Shown piece after piece: positions 10,449 through 21,615 of a DNA stretch of 64,000 nucleotides. The translations under genes and the position numbers were made by a program. The DNA is from Oxalobacteraceae bacterium (GTDB lineage: Bacteria > Pseudomonadota > Gammaproteobacteria > Burkholderiales > Burkholderiaceae_D), in contig JAIZVZ010000007.1 of assembly GCA_021768485.1 (NCBI GenBank), forward strand, positions 1 through 64,000, written 5' to 3'. The notes beneath the pieces were generated by a model. That model had not been told where the DNA came from. It made no database searches and was given only the letters and a program-made list of their open reading frames with translations. Each line of letters starts with the position of its first letter. Positions within the stretch are counted from its first letter, which is position 1.

Positions 10449-10718
10449 TTACTTACGCAGGCCGAGCTTGGCAATCAGGTCACGGTAACGCACTGCATCT
10501 TTACCCTTGAGGTAAGACAGCAGGCTTTTACGACGGTTAACCATCATGATCAAACCACGACGCGAGTGATGATCTTTCGCGTGAGCTTTAAAGTGACCGT
10601 TCAAGTCATTGATGCGTGCAGTAAGCAACGCAACTTGGACTTCCGGGGAGCCGGTGTCGTTCTGACCACGGGCATTGTCCGCAATAATGGCGGCTTTGCT
10701 GGATTTTTCTACTGTCAT
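10449..10718 (-). CDS. rpsO: 30S ribosomal protein S15
   Basis: Primary 16S rRNA-binding protein of the small-subunit platform. The 89-residue sequence starts [20 protein letters not shown] and contains the family motif [15 protein letters not shown] with [21 protein letters not shown] and the C-terminal [12 protein letters not shown]. The start is ATG 10718; the longer in-frame extension would run into the promoter region. The 5' untranslated leader of about 80 nt could hold the autoregulatory S15-binding structure known from other bacteria. Confidence 0.97.
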   Translation of the reverse strand: MTVEKSSKAAIIADNARGQNDTGSPEVQVALLTARINDLNGHFKAHAKDHHSRRGLIMMVNRRKSLLSYLKGKDAVRYRDLIAKLGLRK

Positions 10719-10803
10719 GATAAACCTTTCACATGCGGTGGCCGGAGTACGAACCCCAAACACCGTGCTAACAATTAATAACTGATCAAATGACCAGTCC
10801 GGC

Positions 10804-10832
10804 AGTATAGCCGATCTGCCTGACGCGCACAA
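10804..10832 (-). promoter_or_regulatory. candidate sigma-70 promoter of rpsO-pnp
   Basis: On the minus strand TTGTGC (10832-10827), 17-nt spacer, TATACT (10809-10804), predicting a start near 10797 and an 80-nt leader before rpsO. The -35 box lies within an inverted repeat, GCGCAC (10825-10830) and GTGCGC (10841-10846) around an AT-rich 10-nt centre. Confidence 0.7.
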
Positions 10833-10964
10833 ATATTTTAGTGCGCGATTTTAGCGCCGGCTTCCCGTGTCCGGCACGGCAGCCGGTTTCGGCGCCCATA
10901 CATGGCTATTTCCACATGGGAAATATGCCGGTACGGCTTGGTGCCCCCTCGTTAGCGCCCCTCG

Positions 10965-11858
10965 TTAGTGCCCTTCCTCCCGGTGCTCGGCCTTGGTCTG
11001 GATCAGGTTGACCGGCGTGCCTTTGTACAAACGCCAGAAATAGACGATGTAACCGGACAGGCCATAGACGGTAAATACGGCAAACAAGGTCTTCGACGGG
11101 TCAAACGAGACCGTGACATATATCAAGACAATCAAGAAAACGGCAATAAAAGGCACGGGCTTGCGGAAATTGATCTCTTTAAAGCTATAAAACGGCACAT
11201 TGCTGACCATGGTCAGGCCCGCATACAGGGTAATGGCCCAGGCAATCCATTGCAAATCGCCGCCCTGAAAATGCAAATCATCCATCACCCAGATGAAACC
11301 GGCCACCATGGCCGCCGCGGCAGGGCTGGGCAAACCCTGGAAAAAGCGCTTGTCGACCACTTCGATATTGGTATTGAAACGCGCCAGGCGCAAGGCGCCG
11401 CCGGCGCAATAGACAAAAGCCGCCAGCCAGCCCATCTTGCCGAGGCCATGCAGGGCCCACTCGTAGACTACCAGCGCCGGGGCGGCGCCGAAGGACACCA
11501 TGTCGGACAAACTATCGTACTGGGCTCCGAATTCGCTTTGGGTATGGGTCAGGCGCGCCACCCGGCCATCGAGTCCATCGAGCACCATTGCAATAAAGAT
11601 GGCAATCGCCGCCAGATCGAATTTGAGGTTCATCGCCATCACGATTGCATAAAACCCGCAAAAAAGGGCAGCGGTCGTGAAAGCATTCGGCAATAAATAA
11701 ATGCCGCGCCGGCGCAGGCTGGGACGCGCTGGCGGCGCATCGGCTGGCGGCACCTGACGGCCCCGCGCATGCCCTGCCCTGATTTTCAAACCCTTGAATT
11801 TCAATTTCGATTGCGACGTCGCGCCGCCTTTTGCTTTACGGCGATGAAAGATTGCCAT
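10965..11858 (-). CDS. pssA: CDP-diacylglycerol-serine O-phosphatidyltransferase
   Basis: Makes phosphatidylserine, precursor of phosphatidylethanolamine, from CDP-diacylglycerol and serine in the inner membrane. About 297 residues with the CDP-alcohol phosphatidyltransferase signature DGLDGRVARLTHTQSEFGAQ followed by YDSLSDMVSFG, and about eight hydrophobic segments from residue 55 on. The first 50 residues are basic and Pro/Ala-rich. The start is ATG 11858, preceded by AGGA; ATG 11864 is also in frame. The stop codon lies in a duplicated 14-bp segment (GGGC[A/G]CTAACGAGG). Belongs to the membrane-integral subclass, not the E. coli PssA type. Confidence 0.93.
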   Translation of the reverse strand: MAIFHRRKAKGGATSQSKLKFKGLKIRAGHARGRQVPPADAPPARPSLRRRGIYLLPNAFTTAALFCGFYAIVMAMNLKFDLAAIAIFIAMVLDGLDGRVARLTHTQSEFGAQYDSLSDMVSFGAAPALVVYEWALHGLGKMGWLAAFVYCAGGALRLARFNTNIEVVDKRFFQGLPSPAAAAMVAGFIWVMDDLHFQGGDLQWIAWAITLYAGLTMVSNVPFYSFKEINFRKPVPFIAVFLIVLIYVTVSFDPSKTLFAVFTVYGLSGYIVYFWRLYKGTPVNLIQTKAEHREEGH

Positions 11859-12021
11859 GACCATCCTATTATTCTGTCTTGCCTTGCAAAAAACCGGCGA
11901 CCGGCTTGCCCATCAGGCAATATGCAAGAAACAAGTTCCCCATTTTAGACGAGCGCCGCGCAAATGTAACCCCCGATGCGATATTTGCAGCAATGAGTGC
12001 CCAGCGCCCGCCTTGCCACTT

Positions 12022-12780
12022 CTATTTGAAACGGACTTTTCCGACCAGCTGCATTTGCAGCGTCGTCTCACCGGGCTCGAAACTGTTTTCCTCGACTTCG
12101 GCGCTTTTCATCTCGCGCGCCATGGCCATCGAGGCCACCCTGACGACCGGAGCATTGTAAGTGCCGTCAAAGTCGATGCTTTCGAGATGCGCGTCGGCAG
12201 GATGGCGCCCCATGGCGCGCGCGATCGCGGCAATGCGCTCGGTCAGGTTTTGATAAGTCGCCGCGATGCGCTGCTCATCGAGCTTGCGGACGGCGGCCTC
12301 GGTCAGCGAAAATTGCACACCAGTCAGCGCCAGCACTTTTTGCGCCGCCGCCGCCATCGCGGCCAGATCGCGCACGTTGACAGTCGTCACTTCCAGCGTC
12401 TGGCCGACACGCCAGGCCGTCGCCACCCGCGGCTTGGACGGCATGCCGGCCGGCAGCACGCGCTCCTCGGGGTAGACCGGATACGTATGATAGCCGCGCG
12501 TGCGCAGCACCGCTTGCGGATCGGCGCGGCGAATCAAGGCGATCCCCTCTTTCATCTTGCGGTTGACCAGCGAGGCCGCCGCCGATTTATCCTTGTCTTG
12601 TTCTTCCACCGAAAAAAACACGGTGGCCTGATCGTTGACTTGCTTGACGCTGCCAAAAGCCGGAACCGTCACCAGCGTGCCGGCAGGACTGATCAGCGGC
12701 GCCGCCGCTTCGGCGAACACAAGGGGACTGGCGCCAAGTGCGCAAAGCAGGATGGCGCATAAAACAGGTGAACGTGGCAT
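12022..12780 (-). CDS. SIMPL (DUF541) domain periplasmic protein
   Basis: 252-residue protein beginning with a Sec signal peptide (MPRSPVLCAILLCALGASPL, cleavage probably near VFAEA), so periplasmic or outer-membrane associated. The rest matches the SIMPL/DUF541 fold: an early VTVPAFGSVKQVNDQATVFFSV strand region, a central VGQTLEVTTVNVRDLAAM segment, and a C-terminal MAMAREMKSAEVEENSFEPG stretch. Family members bind diverse partners and the molecular function is not settled. The start is set by a strong GGAGGAG six bases upstream of ATG 12780. It lies downstream of the phosphorelay genes on the same strand, 72 nt after the kinase. Confidence 0.8.
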   Translation of the reverse strand: MPRSPVLCAILLCALGASPLVFAEAAAPLISPAGTLVTVPAFGSVKQVNDQATVFFSVEEQDKDKSAAASLVNRKMKEGIALIRRADPQAVLRTRGYHTYPVYPEERVLPAGMPSKPRVATAWRVGQTLEVTTVNVRDLAAMAAAAQKVLALTGVQFSLTEAAVRKLDEQRIAATYQNLTERIAAIARAMGRHPADAHLESIDFDGTYNAPVVRVASMAMAREMKSAEVEENSFEPGETTLQMQLVGKVRFK

Positions 12781-12852
12781 CGGTATCTCCTCCAAATGGA
12801 TGATGGCAATCAGTGCCGCCGGCAGAGAGCGGCGGCGCGCCGGGCAAAGGTA

Positions 12853-15117
12853 CTACAGCGGAATCCAGCGTCCGACCGCCGCACTCAGTTCCTGCGCCGT
12901 AAACGGCTTGGTCAGATAATCGTCCATGCCGACCGCCAGACAGCGTTCGCGTTCGCCATCGATGGCGCTGGCGGTCAACGCAATAATGGGCACCCGGACC
13001 GCACCGCTGTTCGCCTCATTGGCACGCAACAGCCGGCTGGCATCGTAGCCATCCATAATTGGCATCATGCAGTCCATCAATACCAAATCGTAGTGCTGCT
13101 GGCTGGCGGCCTCGACTGCCAACTGGCCGTTTTCCACCACATCGACAATACAGCCTTTTTTGCCGAGCAGGATGCGCACCAGTTGGCCATTCATTTCCGT
13201 GTCTTCGGCAACCAGGATGCGCCAGGCGCGCGCGGGCGGCAGCAGCAAGGGCAACTGCGCGGGCACGGCGGCGCTATCGACGGCCGCCGGCGCCTCGGCT
13301 GTCAGGCAAGGAATCTCGATGGTAAAACTGGAGCCGAGGCCCAGCGTGCTGCTACAGCTGATTTTTCCATGCATTAAATCCACCAGCCGCTTGCAAATCG
13401 CCAGGCCAAGCCCGGTTCCGCCATATTTGCGGCTGATCGAATTATCGGCCTGGCGGAACGGCTCGAACAAATTGCCCTGATCGGCAGGACTGATGCCGAT
13501 GCCACTGTCGCTGACGGTATAGCTGAGAAGTATGGCCCTGGGATCGGCGATTTCGCTGCGGACGCTGACGCTGACGACGATCTGGCCGCGGGAGCTGAAC
13601 TTGATGGCATTATTCAGCAGATTGCCAAGCACCTGGCGGATTTTTGCCTGGTCGGCGCTGACCCACGGCGGCATCGCCGCCATATCGTTCAATTCAATCG
13701 GCAAGGATTTTTTTTGCGCCGTGACCTGATGCAAATCGATGACGTCGCGCGCCAGCTGCAATGGATTGAAGGACGTCGTTTCAACTTCCATATGGCCTGC
13801 TTCGACCTTGGAAAAATCGAGGATTTCATTAATGATATGCATCAAGTCCATCGCGCCCGTATGCACATTGCTCGCATAAACCTTTTGCACCGGATCGAGT
13901 CCGGCTTCCAGCATCAATTCGGACATGCCGATAATGCCATTCATCGGCGTGCGTATTTCATGACTCATCATCGCCAGAAAGCGCGATTTCGCCTCATTGG
14001 CCAAATCGGCCTGCGCCTTGAGCGCCAGGGCTGTCTCGGCATCCTGTTCGCGCCGCTTCAAAATGACGGCGATCAGCATGAAGGCGCCGATCAGGGCAAA
14101 TACACTGCCGATGGCAATCGCCGCCAGCAATTTGGTGGTGCGACGCCAGCCGGCCAGCAAAAAGTCTTCGGTGACCGTGACATTGACGACCATCGGATAG
14201 CCCTTGACCAACTGCACCGCGCCCATCCGGTAGACATCCCTGCCGCCGTCGGCCTGGCGCGGCCCGCCGAACAGCATGACGCCGTGATCTTTGCCTTGCG
14301 CCAGTATTTTTTGCGTGACGCCGGTCAGGTTGCGGCTACCGATCAGTTGTTCGGCGGTCGGCCAACGCGCCAGCAGCGTATTGTCATTGCGATACAGCGA
14401 AATCGAGGCATTCTCGCCAAGATTGACGCGCCTGAAAAATTCGGAAAAAAAGTCACATGAAATACCAACCAGAACAATGCCAAGAAAATGGCCGTTGGCG
14501 CTGTTGAGGCGGCGGCTCAGATAAAAAGTCCATTTGCCGTCGCCCTTGTTGCGCACAGGCTGACTGATGAAGATGGCCGGATCGACGCTGCGGCGGTGGT
14601 GCTGGAAATAGTCGCGGTCAGCCAGATTGATCGATGGCGCTGGATAGGCGCGCGTAAACGTCACCACATCGCCATTGGCGGCGACAATCGTGGCCACCCC
14701 GACCTGCGGCAAGCCGCTGATCTTGTCGCGCATCATTTGATAGGTCGGCTGTTGGCGCAGAGCCTTCACCATGCTGTCGCGATCATTGACGGCGGCGTTG
14801 TGCACATCGTCGGCAATACTGTCGAGCACCAAAAAAGCCGAAGCCATTGTTTGCGACGTATTTTCCGCCAGGACCAGCGACAGATTGGCCAGCTGCGTGC
14901 GCCAGTCCTCAATCGCCCTGTCGTACAGAATCGAACTGAATACAATGGTGGTTACCGCCAGCACGACGATGGTCACGCTGCCGATCAAGGCCGTGGCCTG
15001 CCTGGCGCTCAGGCCGGCCCACGCCATCAAATCCCAGCGGCGCGGCGCGGCGTCCGATACCGGCGCCGGCGCTGGACGAAGGACCGCGCTGTTCGCAGGG
15101 GCGGCGGCGGTATCCAT
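12853..15117 (-). CDS. Hybrid sensor histidine kinase with periplasmic Cache-type sensor
   Basis: Membrane sensor kinase that should autophosphorylate and pass phosphate through its receiver domain to a separate Hpt protein. Architecture over 754 residues: TM1 about 45-65; extracytoplasmic double-Cache-like region about 70-325, with [10 protein letters not shown] and [22 protein letters not shown] typical of dCache_1; TM2 about 332-354; HisKA with [12 protein letters not shown] (His near 386); HATPase with [15 protein letters not shown] and [10 protein letters not shown]-terminal REC (about 633-754) with [11 protein letters not shown] (Asp near 682) and TKPF. No own Hpt domain; the next upstream gene supplies one, 12 nt away. 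Start ATG 15117; a GTG lies one codon earlier. Confidence 0.9.
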   Translation of the reverse strand: MDTAAAPANSAVLRPAPAPVSDAAPRRWDLMAWAGLSARQATALIGSVTIVVLAVTTIVFSSILYDRAIEDWRTQLANLSLVLAENTSQTMASAFLVLDSIADDVHNAAVNDRDSMVKALRQQPTYQMMRDKISGLPQVGVATIVAANGDVVTFTRAYPAPSINLADRDYFQHHRRSVDPAIFISQPVRNKGDGKWTFYLSRRLNSANGHFLGIVLVGISCDFFSEFFRRVNLGENASISLYRNDNTLLARWPTAEQLIGSRNLTGVTQKILAQGKDHGVMLFGGPRQADGGRDVYRMGAVQLVKGYPMVVNVTVTEDFLLAGWRRTTKLLAAIAIGSVFALIGAFMLIAVILKRREQDAETALALKAQADLANEAKSRFLAMMSHEIRTPMNGIIGMSELMLEAGLDPVQKVYASNVHTGAMDLMHIINEILDFSKVEAGHMEVETTSFNPLQLARDVIDLHQVTAQKKSLPIELNDMAAMPPWVSADQAKIRQVLGNLLNNAIKFSSRGQIVVSVSVRSEIADPRAILLSYTVSDSGIGISPADQGNLFEPFRQADNSISRKYGGTGLGLAICKRLVDLMHGKISCSSTLGLGSSFTIEIPCLTAEAPAAVDSAAVPAQLPLLLPPARAWRILVAEDTEMNGQLVRILLGKKGCIVDVVENGQLAVEAASQQHYDLVLMDCMMPIMDGYDASRLLRANEANSGAVRVPIIALTASAIDGERERCLAVGMDDYLTKPFTAQELSAAVGRWIPL

Positions 15118-15129
15118 CACCGATTCCGC

Positions 15130-15519
15130 TTACGCAGTAGTGCCCGCAGGCAAGAAATTATTTTGACTTTCAAAAATACTTTGCAGCACTTCCTGCATGA
15201 CCGATTCCATCAATTGCGGCAAGCCGGCGCGCTCGGCCGGCGCACCATTGGCGGTGCCGGCCAGCGCCGCGCTTTCAATTGCCTGCAAGGCGGCGGTAAG
15301 CCTGGTCGCGCCGATCAGGGAAGTCGAACCTCGCAAAGCATGGCAGGCTTGAGCAATTTCCTTGTCGTCGCCGGCAACCATGGCGTGCTGCAAGCGCTCG
15401 AACATGGGAGGCGTAATCTTTAGAAATGTCTGCGACAACATGCGAAATGTATCGAGATCGTCGCCAGCGGCATTCAGCAACACCTGTGGAGCAATATATT
15501 GATATTGCGGAAAAGACAT
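15130..15519 (-). CDS. Free-standing Hpt phosphotransfer protein
   Basis: 129-residue single-domain histidine phosphotransferase. The phosphoacceptor motif is ACHALRGSTSLIGATRL, His near residue 60, in a helical bundle context. It should carry phosphate from the REC domain of the adjacent hybrid kinase to the HTH-REC regulator encoded just upstream. Start ATG 15519 is preceded by GAGAGGGTAGGT; longer in-frame starts would run into the upstream gene. It lies between the regulator (61 nt) and the kinase (12 nt). Confidence 0.85.
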   Translation of the reverse strand: MSFPQYQYIAPQVLLNAAGDDLDTFRMLSQTFLKITPPMFERLQHAMVAGDDKEIAQACHALRGSTSLIGATRLTAALQAIESAALAGTANGAPAERAGLPQLMESVMQEVLQSIFESQNNFLPAGTTA

Positions 15520-15580
15520 ACCTACCCTCTCGGTATTAGAAATACCTGTTTTCATTCGTTTATATGGATTGCGCTTGCAA

Positions 15581-16192
15581 TCAGGCCACAAATCGCCGCT
15601 GCCGTTCTTTTTGAGCGCAGCAAGCACGCAAATACCCGCGCAACTCATCATAATTCATGGGCTTGGCGAAAAAAATCACGCCTGGCGGCAAACCACCGCG
15701 CGCCTCGAGTTCAGGCAAGCTCACACTCGACAAAATAGCGATATTCATATCAGCCAGATCCGGATAGGCCTGGATCGTACTGATCACTTCATAACCGTCA
15801 ATCCCATCCATGACAATATCTGCCAATAATATATCTGGTTGATGGCTGGCAATCTCAATCAAAGCTTGATAACCATTTTCGCAAAATGTCACATTGGCTG
15901 GCAAGTCCCAGGACGCAATTTGCTTGGCATAAATCTGCCGCTGCATTTCATTGTCCTCAATAATCAAGATCGCCACTTTCTTGTCCGCAGCAGGAATTGC
16001 CACTTCACTGGACGAGACCGTCGCTGGCGAGGCCTTGTAAGCATGAACCGCAGCCAGGGGGATGCGGCGATGACCACCTTTGGTCTTCCATGCTTCGATA
16101 ATGCCGGCTTCCACCAACTGTTGCACAGATGTGACAGAAATGCCTAATATCTCAGCGGCTCGCTGGGTCGTACATACGTCAGGAGAAGGCAT
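15581..16192 (-). CDS. Response regulator with N-terminal excisionase/MerR-like HTH and C-terminal receiver
   Basis: Residues about 8-52 (TTQRAAEILGISVTSVQQLV then KTKGGHRRIP) form a winged-helix DNA-binding domain of the excisionase/HTH_17 class, in which the GGHRR turn is typical. A linker of about 20 residues leads to a receiver domain with acidic IIEDNE, phosphoacceptor in LLADIVMDG, ILSSVS and AKPM. The order DNA-binding then receiver is the reverse of most response regulators. Start ATG 16192 has AAGAGA upstream; ATG 16222 would add ten residues without a good ribosome-binding site. First gene of the phosphorelay and divergent from the chemoreceptor. Targets are unknown. Confidence 0.85.
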   Translation of the reverse strand: MPSPDVCTTQRAAEILGISVTSVQQLVEAGIIEAWKTKGGHRRIPLAAVHAYKASPATVSSSEVAIPAADKKVAILIIEDNEMQRQIYAKQIASWDLPANVTFCENGYQALIEIASHQPDILLADIVMDGIDGYEVISTIQAYPDLADMNIAILSSVSLPELEARGGLPPGVIFFAKPMNYDELRGYLRACCAQKERQRRFVA

Positions 16193-16438
16193 GGCTTGTC
16201 TCTTTTGGTTCGAATGATTCATTTTAACAAATTTACCGATTTTATCAAATATTCGTTATAATTAAATAGCTGAAATGGCTATTTACAAGTAATGCACCAC
16301 ATTAATGTTGCATCCGACATGACAAAGCGCATTATGACGATAATTTGCCATGAAAGGTGTATCTCAAAAAAATACTAAAAGTTACTGCACCAGCAATTAT
16401 CACTGCAATCAGCGCCAAATGGAGAAGGTGGACACTGT

Positions 16439-18094
16439 ATGAATATCGCTAAGATCAAGGTTGGCACCCGTCTGACGACCGGCTTCACATTTTTGTTGCT
16501 CCTGCTTATTTTGATCGCTGGAATCGGCTCTTGGCGTCTGCAACAGGCGCGCACAGCCATTGCATCGATGGTGACAGAAGTCATGCAAAAAGAACGCATG
16601 TTCGCCGAATGGGCCGCTTATACGAATCTGAACGGTGCCCGCGCCATTGCTGTGGCGGAATCAAATGATCCTGCGCGGCAAAAACAAGTCCAAGCCAAGA
16701 TCAAGGAAACCACAGATAAAATCAGCGCTATTCAAAAATCGCTGGAAGCATTTAAAAAGGATTCGGCGGAAACCACCCTGTTCAGCCAAGTCGGTGAAAA
16801 ACGCAAGACCTATATTGCGGCGCGTGATGCTGTTTTCAAGGAAAAACTTAGCAATGAAGGCAATGCGCGCGCGATGATTGCCTCCACCCTGGAACCGGCA
16901 CTCGAAGCCTATGTCGCCAGCATCAAAAAACTCGGTGCCTACCAGAACGACTTGCTTGCAAGCACATCAGAAAGCGTCATGTCGCAAGCCCGTATTTCCG
17001 AATGGCTATTAATTGCCATGGGCGCCTGCGGGGCCCTGTTTGCCATCATTGTCGCCACAGTCATCACCCGCAGCATCATGAGGCAATTGGGCGGGGAACC
17101 GTCTGAAGCCGTCGATATCGCCAACCGGATTGCCGCCGGCGACCTGACCATGACGATCGATACGCAAGCCGGCGACCGCGCCAGCATGTTGTATGCCATC
17201 AAATTAATGCGCGACAGCATTGCCGCAATTGTTGGCGAAGTACGCCTGGGCGCCGATTCGATTGCCACCGCCTCCAGTGAAATTGCGGCCGGCAACCTCG
17301 ATTTGTCATCGCGCACCGAACAGCAGGCCGGTTCGCTCGAAGAAACCGCTTCCACCATGGAAGAGTTGAACAGCACCGTCAAAACCAATGCAGACAATGC
17401 ACGTCAAGCCAATCAGTTGGCCGGTTCGGCCTCCGAAATTGCCGTCAAAGGCGGCGCCATCGTCTCGCAAGTCGTCGGCACGATGAGCAATATAAATCAA
17501 TCGTCGAAAAAAATCGTCGATATTATCGCGGTAATCGAGGGCATCGCCTTTCAAACCAATATCCTGGCCTTGAATGCTGCGGTGGAAGCGGCGCGGGCAG
17601 GCGAACACGGGCGCGGCTTCGCGGTCGTGGCCACCGAAGTGCGCGGCCTGGCGCAGCGCAGCGCCGGCGCCGCCAAGGAAATTACGGCGCTGATCGCCGA
17701 CTCGGTCGACAAGGTATCGGCCGGCACCAAGCTGGTCGACCAGGCCGGCATGACGATGACCGAAATCGTCGAAAGCGTGCGGCGGGTCACCGACATCATG
17801 GAAGAAATGACGGAGTCGAGCCGGGAACAGGCAACAGGCATCGGCCAGGTCAATGAGGCAATCGCGCAAATGGACCAGGTTACACAACAAAATGCGGCCT
17901 TGGTCGAACAGGCCGCGGCCGCCTCGGAATCGCTGCAAGACCGCGCCGCAGGCCTGGCCAGGGCTGTCAGCGTATTCAAGCTCGCCGCCGGCGAAGCGAA
18001 TGCGCACGGCACGGGCCGCGGCGACGCCGGCAATTCGCGCCAGCAAGGCAAACCGCTGGCCCTGAGCGGAAAAGGCATCGGCCTGGCGTTTTAA
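16439..18094 (+). CDS. Methyl-accepting chemotaxis protein
   Basis: Transmembrane chemoreceptor controlling CheA. 551 residues: TM1 about 13-33, a periplasmic four-helix-bundle sensor (4HB_MCP type, about 35-188), TM2 about 190-211, HAMP about 212-265 and a long signalling coiled coil whose hairpin tip contains [20 protein letters not shown]. There is no NWETF-type C-terminal CheR-binding pentapeptide; the tail ends [18 protein letters not shown] lies 10 nt upstream of the ATG. Divergent from the phosphorelay, so possibly functionally linked, but the ligand cannot be read from sequence. Confidence 0.93.
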   Translation: MNIAKIKVGTRLTTGFTFLLLLLILIAGIGSWRLQQARTAIASMVTEVMQKERMFAEWAAYTNLNGARAIAVAESNDPARQKQVQAKIKETTDKISAIQKSLEAFKKDSAETTLFSQVGEKRKTYIAARDAVFKEKLSNEGNARAMIASTLEPALEAYVASIKKLGAYQNDLLASTSESVMSQARISEWLLIAMGACGALFAIIVATVITRSIMRQLGGEPSEAVDIANRIAAGDLTMTIDTQAGDRASMLYAIKLMRDSIAAIVGEVRLGADSIATASSEIAAGNLDLSSRTEQQAGSLEETASTMEELNSTVKTNADNARQANQLAGSASEIAVKGGAIVSQVVGTMSNINQSSKKIVDIIAVIEGIAFQTNILALNAAVEAARAGEHGRGFAVVATEVRGLAQRSAGAAKEITALIADSVDKVSAGTKLVDQAGMTMTEIVESVRRVTDIMEEMTESSREQATGIGQVNEAIAQMDQVTQQNAALVEQAAAASESLQDRAAGLARAVSVFKLAAGEANAHGTGRGDAGNSRQQGKPLALSGKGIGLAF

Positions 18095-18176
18095 ACGGCG
18101 ACGACAGGCCCGGCACGGACAAAAAAAGCTGTGCCTGCAGGCACTTGCCGTGATGATGCCAACCCTTAGGCTGGAA

Positions 18177-18223
18177 TCAGTTCTTCGATTGATCGACCAA
18201 TTTATTTTTGGCGATCCAAGGCA
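18177..18223 (-). pseudogene. remnant of a second ilvC 3' end
   Basis: Encodes [14 protein letters not shown] and a TGA stop, identical in protein to the last 14 residues of the intact ilvC 149 bp away, but with synonymous differences (AAA AAT AAA TTG against AAG AAC AAG CTC). Upstream of the Pro codon the homology ends abruptly. Similarity continues beyond the stop through the terminator region, so the whole repeat covers about 18133-18223 against 18282-18372. It has no start and cannot make a functional enzyme. Confidence 0.8.
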
Positions 18224-18236
18224 CGCGACGACGAAA

Positions 18237-18263
18237 AAAAAGCTGTGCCTTCGCACAGCTTTT
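18237..18263. terminator. terminator of ilvBHC (possibly bidirectional)
   Basis: AAAAGCTGTGC, loop CTTC, GCACAGCTTTT. On the minus strand the stem is followed by eight T, a strong terminator for ilvC; on the plus strand TTTT follows and could also stop the chemoreceptor transcript. A decayed copy (GCTGTGCCTGCAGGCAC) remains at 18128-18144 beside the ilvC remnant. Confidence 0.85.
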
Positions 18264-18325
18264 CGTCCAAGCGCGGCGAGCGCCTGCAGGCGCTTGCCGT
18301 GATGATGCCAACCCTTAGGCTGGAA

Positions 18326-19357
<1,032 letters not shown>

Positions 19358-19396
19358 TCAAATTATATTAAGTAGAGATAAGGGCCGGCACGGCCA

Positions 19397-19888
19397 TTAC
19401 ACTTTGAGGATGCGTTCGCCGCGGCCAATGCCCGAACCGCCGGTACGCACGGTTTCGAGAATGGCGGCATGGTCGATCGAATCGATAAACGCATCGAGCT
19501 TGGGCTTGTTGCCTGTCAGTTCAATCGTATAAGTTTTTTCGGTGACGTCGATGATGCGGCCGCGGAAAATATCGGCAGTGCGCTTCATTTCTTCACGCTC
19601 CTTGCCGATGGCTCTTACCTTGATCAACATCAGCTCGCGTTCGATATGCGCGCCTTCGGTCAGATCGACCACCTTGACCACTTCGATCAGGCGGTTCAGG
19701 TGCTTGGTGATCTGCTCGATGATGTCATCGGAACCGGAAGTGACGATGGTCATCCGCGACAAGGTCGCGTCTTCGGTCGGCGCCACGGTCAGCGTTTCGA
19801 TATTGTAGCCACGGGCCGAAAACAGGCCGACGACACGCGACAGGGCACCCGCTTCATTTTCCAGCAAAATAGAAATGATATGTCGCAT
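19397..19888 (-). CDS. ilvH: Acetolactate synthase small (regulatory) subunit
   Basis: Activates the large subunit and confers valine feedback inhibition. The 163-residue protein has the N-terminal ACT domain (MRHIISILLENEAGALSRVVGLFSARG region) and the family C-terminal domain (ELTGNKPKLDAFIDSI). Its ATG overlaps the ilvB stop in TAATG, which couples translation and keeps the subunits balanced. Confidence 0.97.
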   Translation of the reverse strand: MRHIISILLENEAGALSRVVGLFSARGYNIETLTVAPTEDATLSRMTIVTSGSDDIIEQITKHLNRLIEVVKVVDLTEGAHIERELMLIKVRAIGKEREEMKRTADIFRGRIIDVTEKTYTIELTGNKPKLDAFIDSIDHAAILETVRTGGSGIGRGERILKV

Positions 19889-21615
19889 TACAGATCCTCC
19901 GCACCCAAAAGCATTTCAGTCAACCCTTTGCCTGCCTTCACCATAGGCCAGACATTTTCGGATTGGTCGGTAATGAAATTCATGAACACCAGCTTGTCTT
20001 TCATGCCGAAGGCGTCTTTCAAGGCGCCATCGACATCGGCCGGGTTTTCGATTTTCATGCCGACATGGCCATAGGCTTCGGCCAGGCGCGAGAAATCGGG
20101 CAAGGAATCCATATACGATTCGGCATAACGGCCGCCGTAATCGATTTCCTGCCACTGCCGTACCATGCCGAGGAAGCGGTTGTTGAGCAAAATGATTTTC
20201 GGCGTCAGATTGTATTGCTTGCAGGTTGCCAGCTCCTGGATGCACATCTGGATCGAGCCTTCGCCGGTAATGCAGGCCACCGTGGCGCCCGGGTTGGCCA
20301 TCTGCACCCCCATCGCATACGGCAAGCCGACCCCCATGGTGCCGAGGCCGCCGGAATTGAGCCAGCGCCGCGGTTTGTCGAAGCGATAATATTGGGCCGC
20401 CCACATCTGATGCTGGCCGACGTCGGACGTGATGAAGGCATCGCCCTTGGTCAGCTCCCATACTTTTTCAACCACCGATTGCGGCTTGATGACCAGACTC
20501 GAGCTTGGGTATTTCAGGCATTCGCGTTCGCGCCAGGTGTTGACCTGACGCCACCAGTCGGCCAGCGGCCTGGCGTTGACCTTGGCCTCGGCTGCATCGA
20601 GCTGCGCCAGAAATTCGATCAGTACATCCTTGACGTTGCCGACAATCGGAATATCGACCTTGACCCGTTTGGAAATGGACGAGGGATCGATATCGACATG
20701 GATGATCTTGCGCGGATGCGCCGAAAAATGGCGCGGGTTGCCAATGACGCGGTCGTCGAAGCGGGCGCCGATGGCGATCAGGACGTCGCAGTGCTGCATC
20801 GCCATATTTGCTTCATATGTGCCATGCATGCCGGGCATGCCGACATAATGCTCGCTCGAAGCGCGATAGCCGCCCAGGCCCATCAGCGTGGTGGTGCACG
20901 GAAAGCCGAGCTTGTCGACGAAACGGTTCAATTCCGGCGCGGCATTGGCCAGGATCACACCGCCGCCGGCATAAATCATCGGCCGTTCGGCTTGCAGCAG
21001 CAATTGCACGGCCTTGCGGATTTGTCCCGAATGGCCTTTGTCGACCGGCTTGTAGGAACGCATCTCGATTTCCTTCGGATAATCATAGACGCATTTGTGC
21101 ATGCTGATATCTTTGGGAATATCGACCAGCACCGGCCCGGGACGACCGGTCTTGGCAATGTAAAACGCCTTCTTGATCGTCAAGGCCAGGTCGCGCACAT
21201 CCTTGACCAGGAAATTGTGCTTGACGCAAGGGCGCGTGATGCCGACCGTATCGCATTCCTGGAAGGCATCCTGGCCGATCACATTGCTCGACACCTGGCC
21301 TGAAATGACCACCATCGGAATCGAATCCATATAGGCGGTCGAGAGGCCGGTAACGGCATTGGTGACGCCGGGGCCGGAAGTGACCAGCGCCACGCCAATC
21401 TTGTGCGAGCTGCGCGAATAGGCGTCGGCCGCATGCACGGCGGCTTGCTCATGGCGTACCAATATATGCTGGAATTTGTCTTGCTTGAAGATGGCGTCAT
21501 AGACATACAGCAACGCCCCACCTGGATAGCCGAAGACATGCTCAACGCCTTCTTCAGCCAGGGCGCGGACGAGGATTTCCGCACCATTGATTTGATTCTT
21601 TGCTTCTTGATTCAT
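19888..21615 (-). CDS. ilvB: Acetolactate synthase large (catalytic) subunit
   Basis: ThDP- and FAD-dependent enzyme that condenses two pyruvates to acetolactate (or pyruvate with 2-ketobutyrate). 575 residues: N-terminal ThDP domain with the catalytic Glu region VFGYPGGALLYVYDAI and HEQAAVHAADAYSR; central FAD-binding domain; C-terminal ThDP domain with TGEGSIQMCIQELATCKQYN and LNNRFLGMVRQWQ. The metal-binding Asp of the usual GDG is Glu here (GEG), a conservative change. First gene of the operon, with AAGGAA upstream of ATG 21615 and a long untranslated leader. Confidence 0.97.
   Translation of the reverse strand: MNQEAKNQINGAEILVRALAEEGVEHVFGYPGGALLYVYDAIFKQDKFQHILVRHEQAAVHAADAYSRSSHKIGVALVTSGPGVTNAVTGLSTAYMDSIPMVVISGQVSSNVIGQDAFQECDTVGITRPCVKHNFLVKDVRDLALTIKKAFYIAKTGRPGPVLVDIPKDISMHKCVYDYPKEIEMRSYKPVDKGHSGQIRKAVQLLLQAERPMIYAGGGVILANAAPELNRFVDKLGFPCTTTLMGLGGYRASSEHYVGMPGMHGTYEANMAMQHCDVLIAIGARFDDRVIGNPRHFSAHPRKIIHVDIDPSSISKRVKVDIPIVGNVKDVLIEFLAQLDAAEAKVNARPLADWWRQVNTWRERECLKYPSSSLVIKPQSVVEKVWELTKGDAFITSDVGQHQMWAAQYYRFDKPRRWLNSGGLGTMGVGLPYAMGVQMANPGATVACITGEGSIQMCIQELATCKQYNLTPKIILLNNRFLGMVRQWQEIDYGGRYAESYMDSLPDFSRLAEAYGHVGMKIENPADVDGALKDAFGMKDKLVFMNFITDQSENVWPMVKAGKGLTEMLLGAEDL

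Noticed and set aside
8209-10488. 759-codon open frame opposite pnp and rpsO
   Set aside because: Antisense of two highly conserved genes; length results from high GC and codon bias, not from a real gene.
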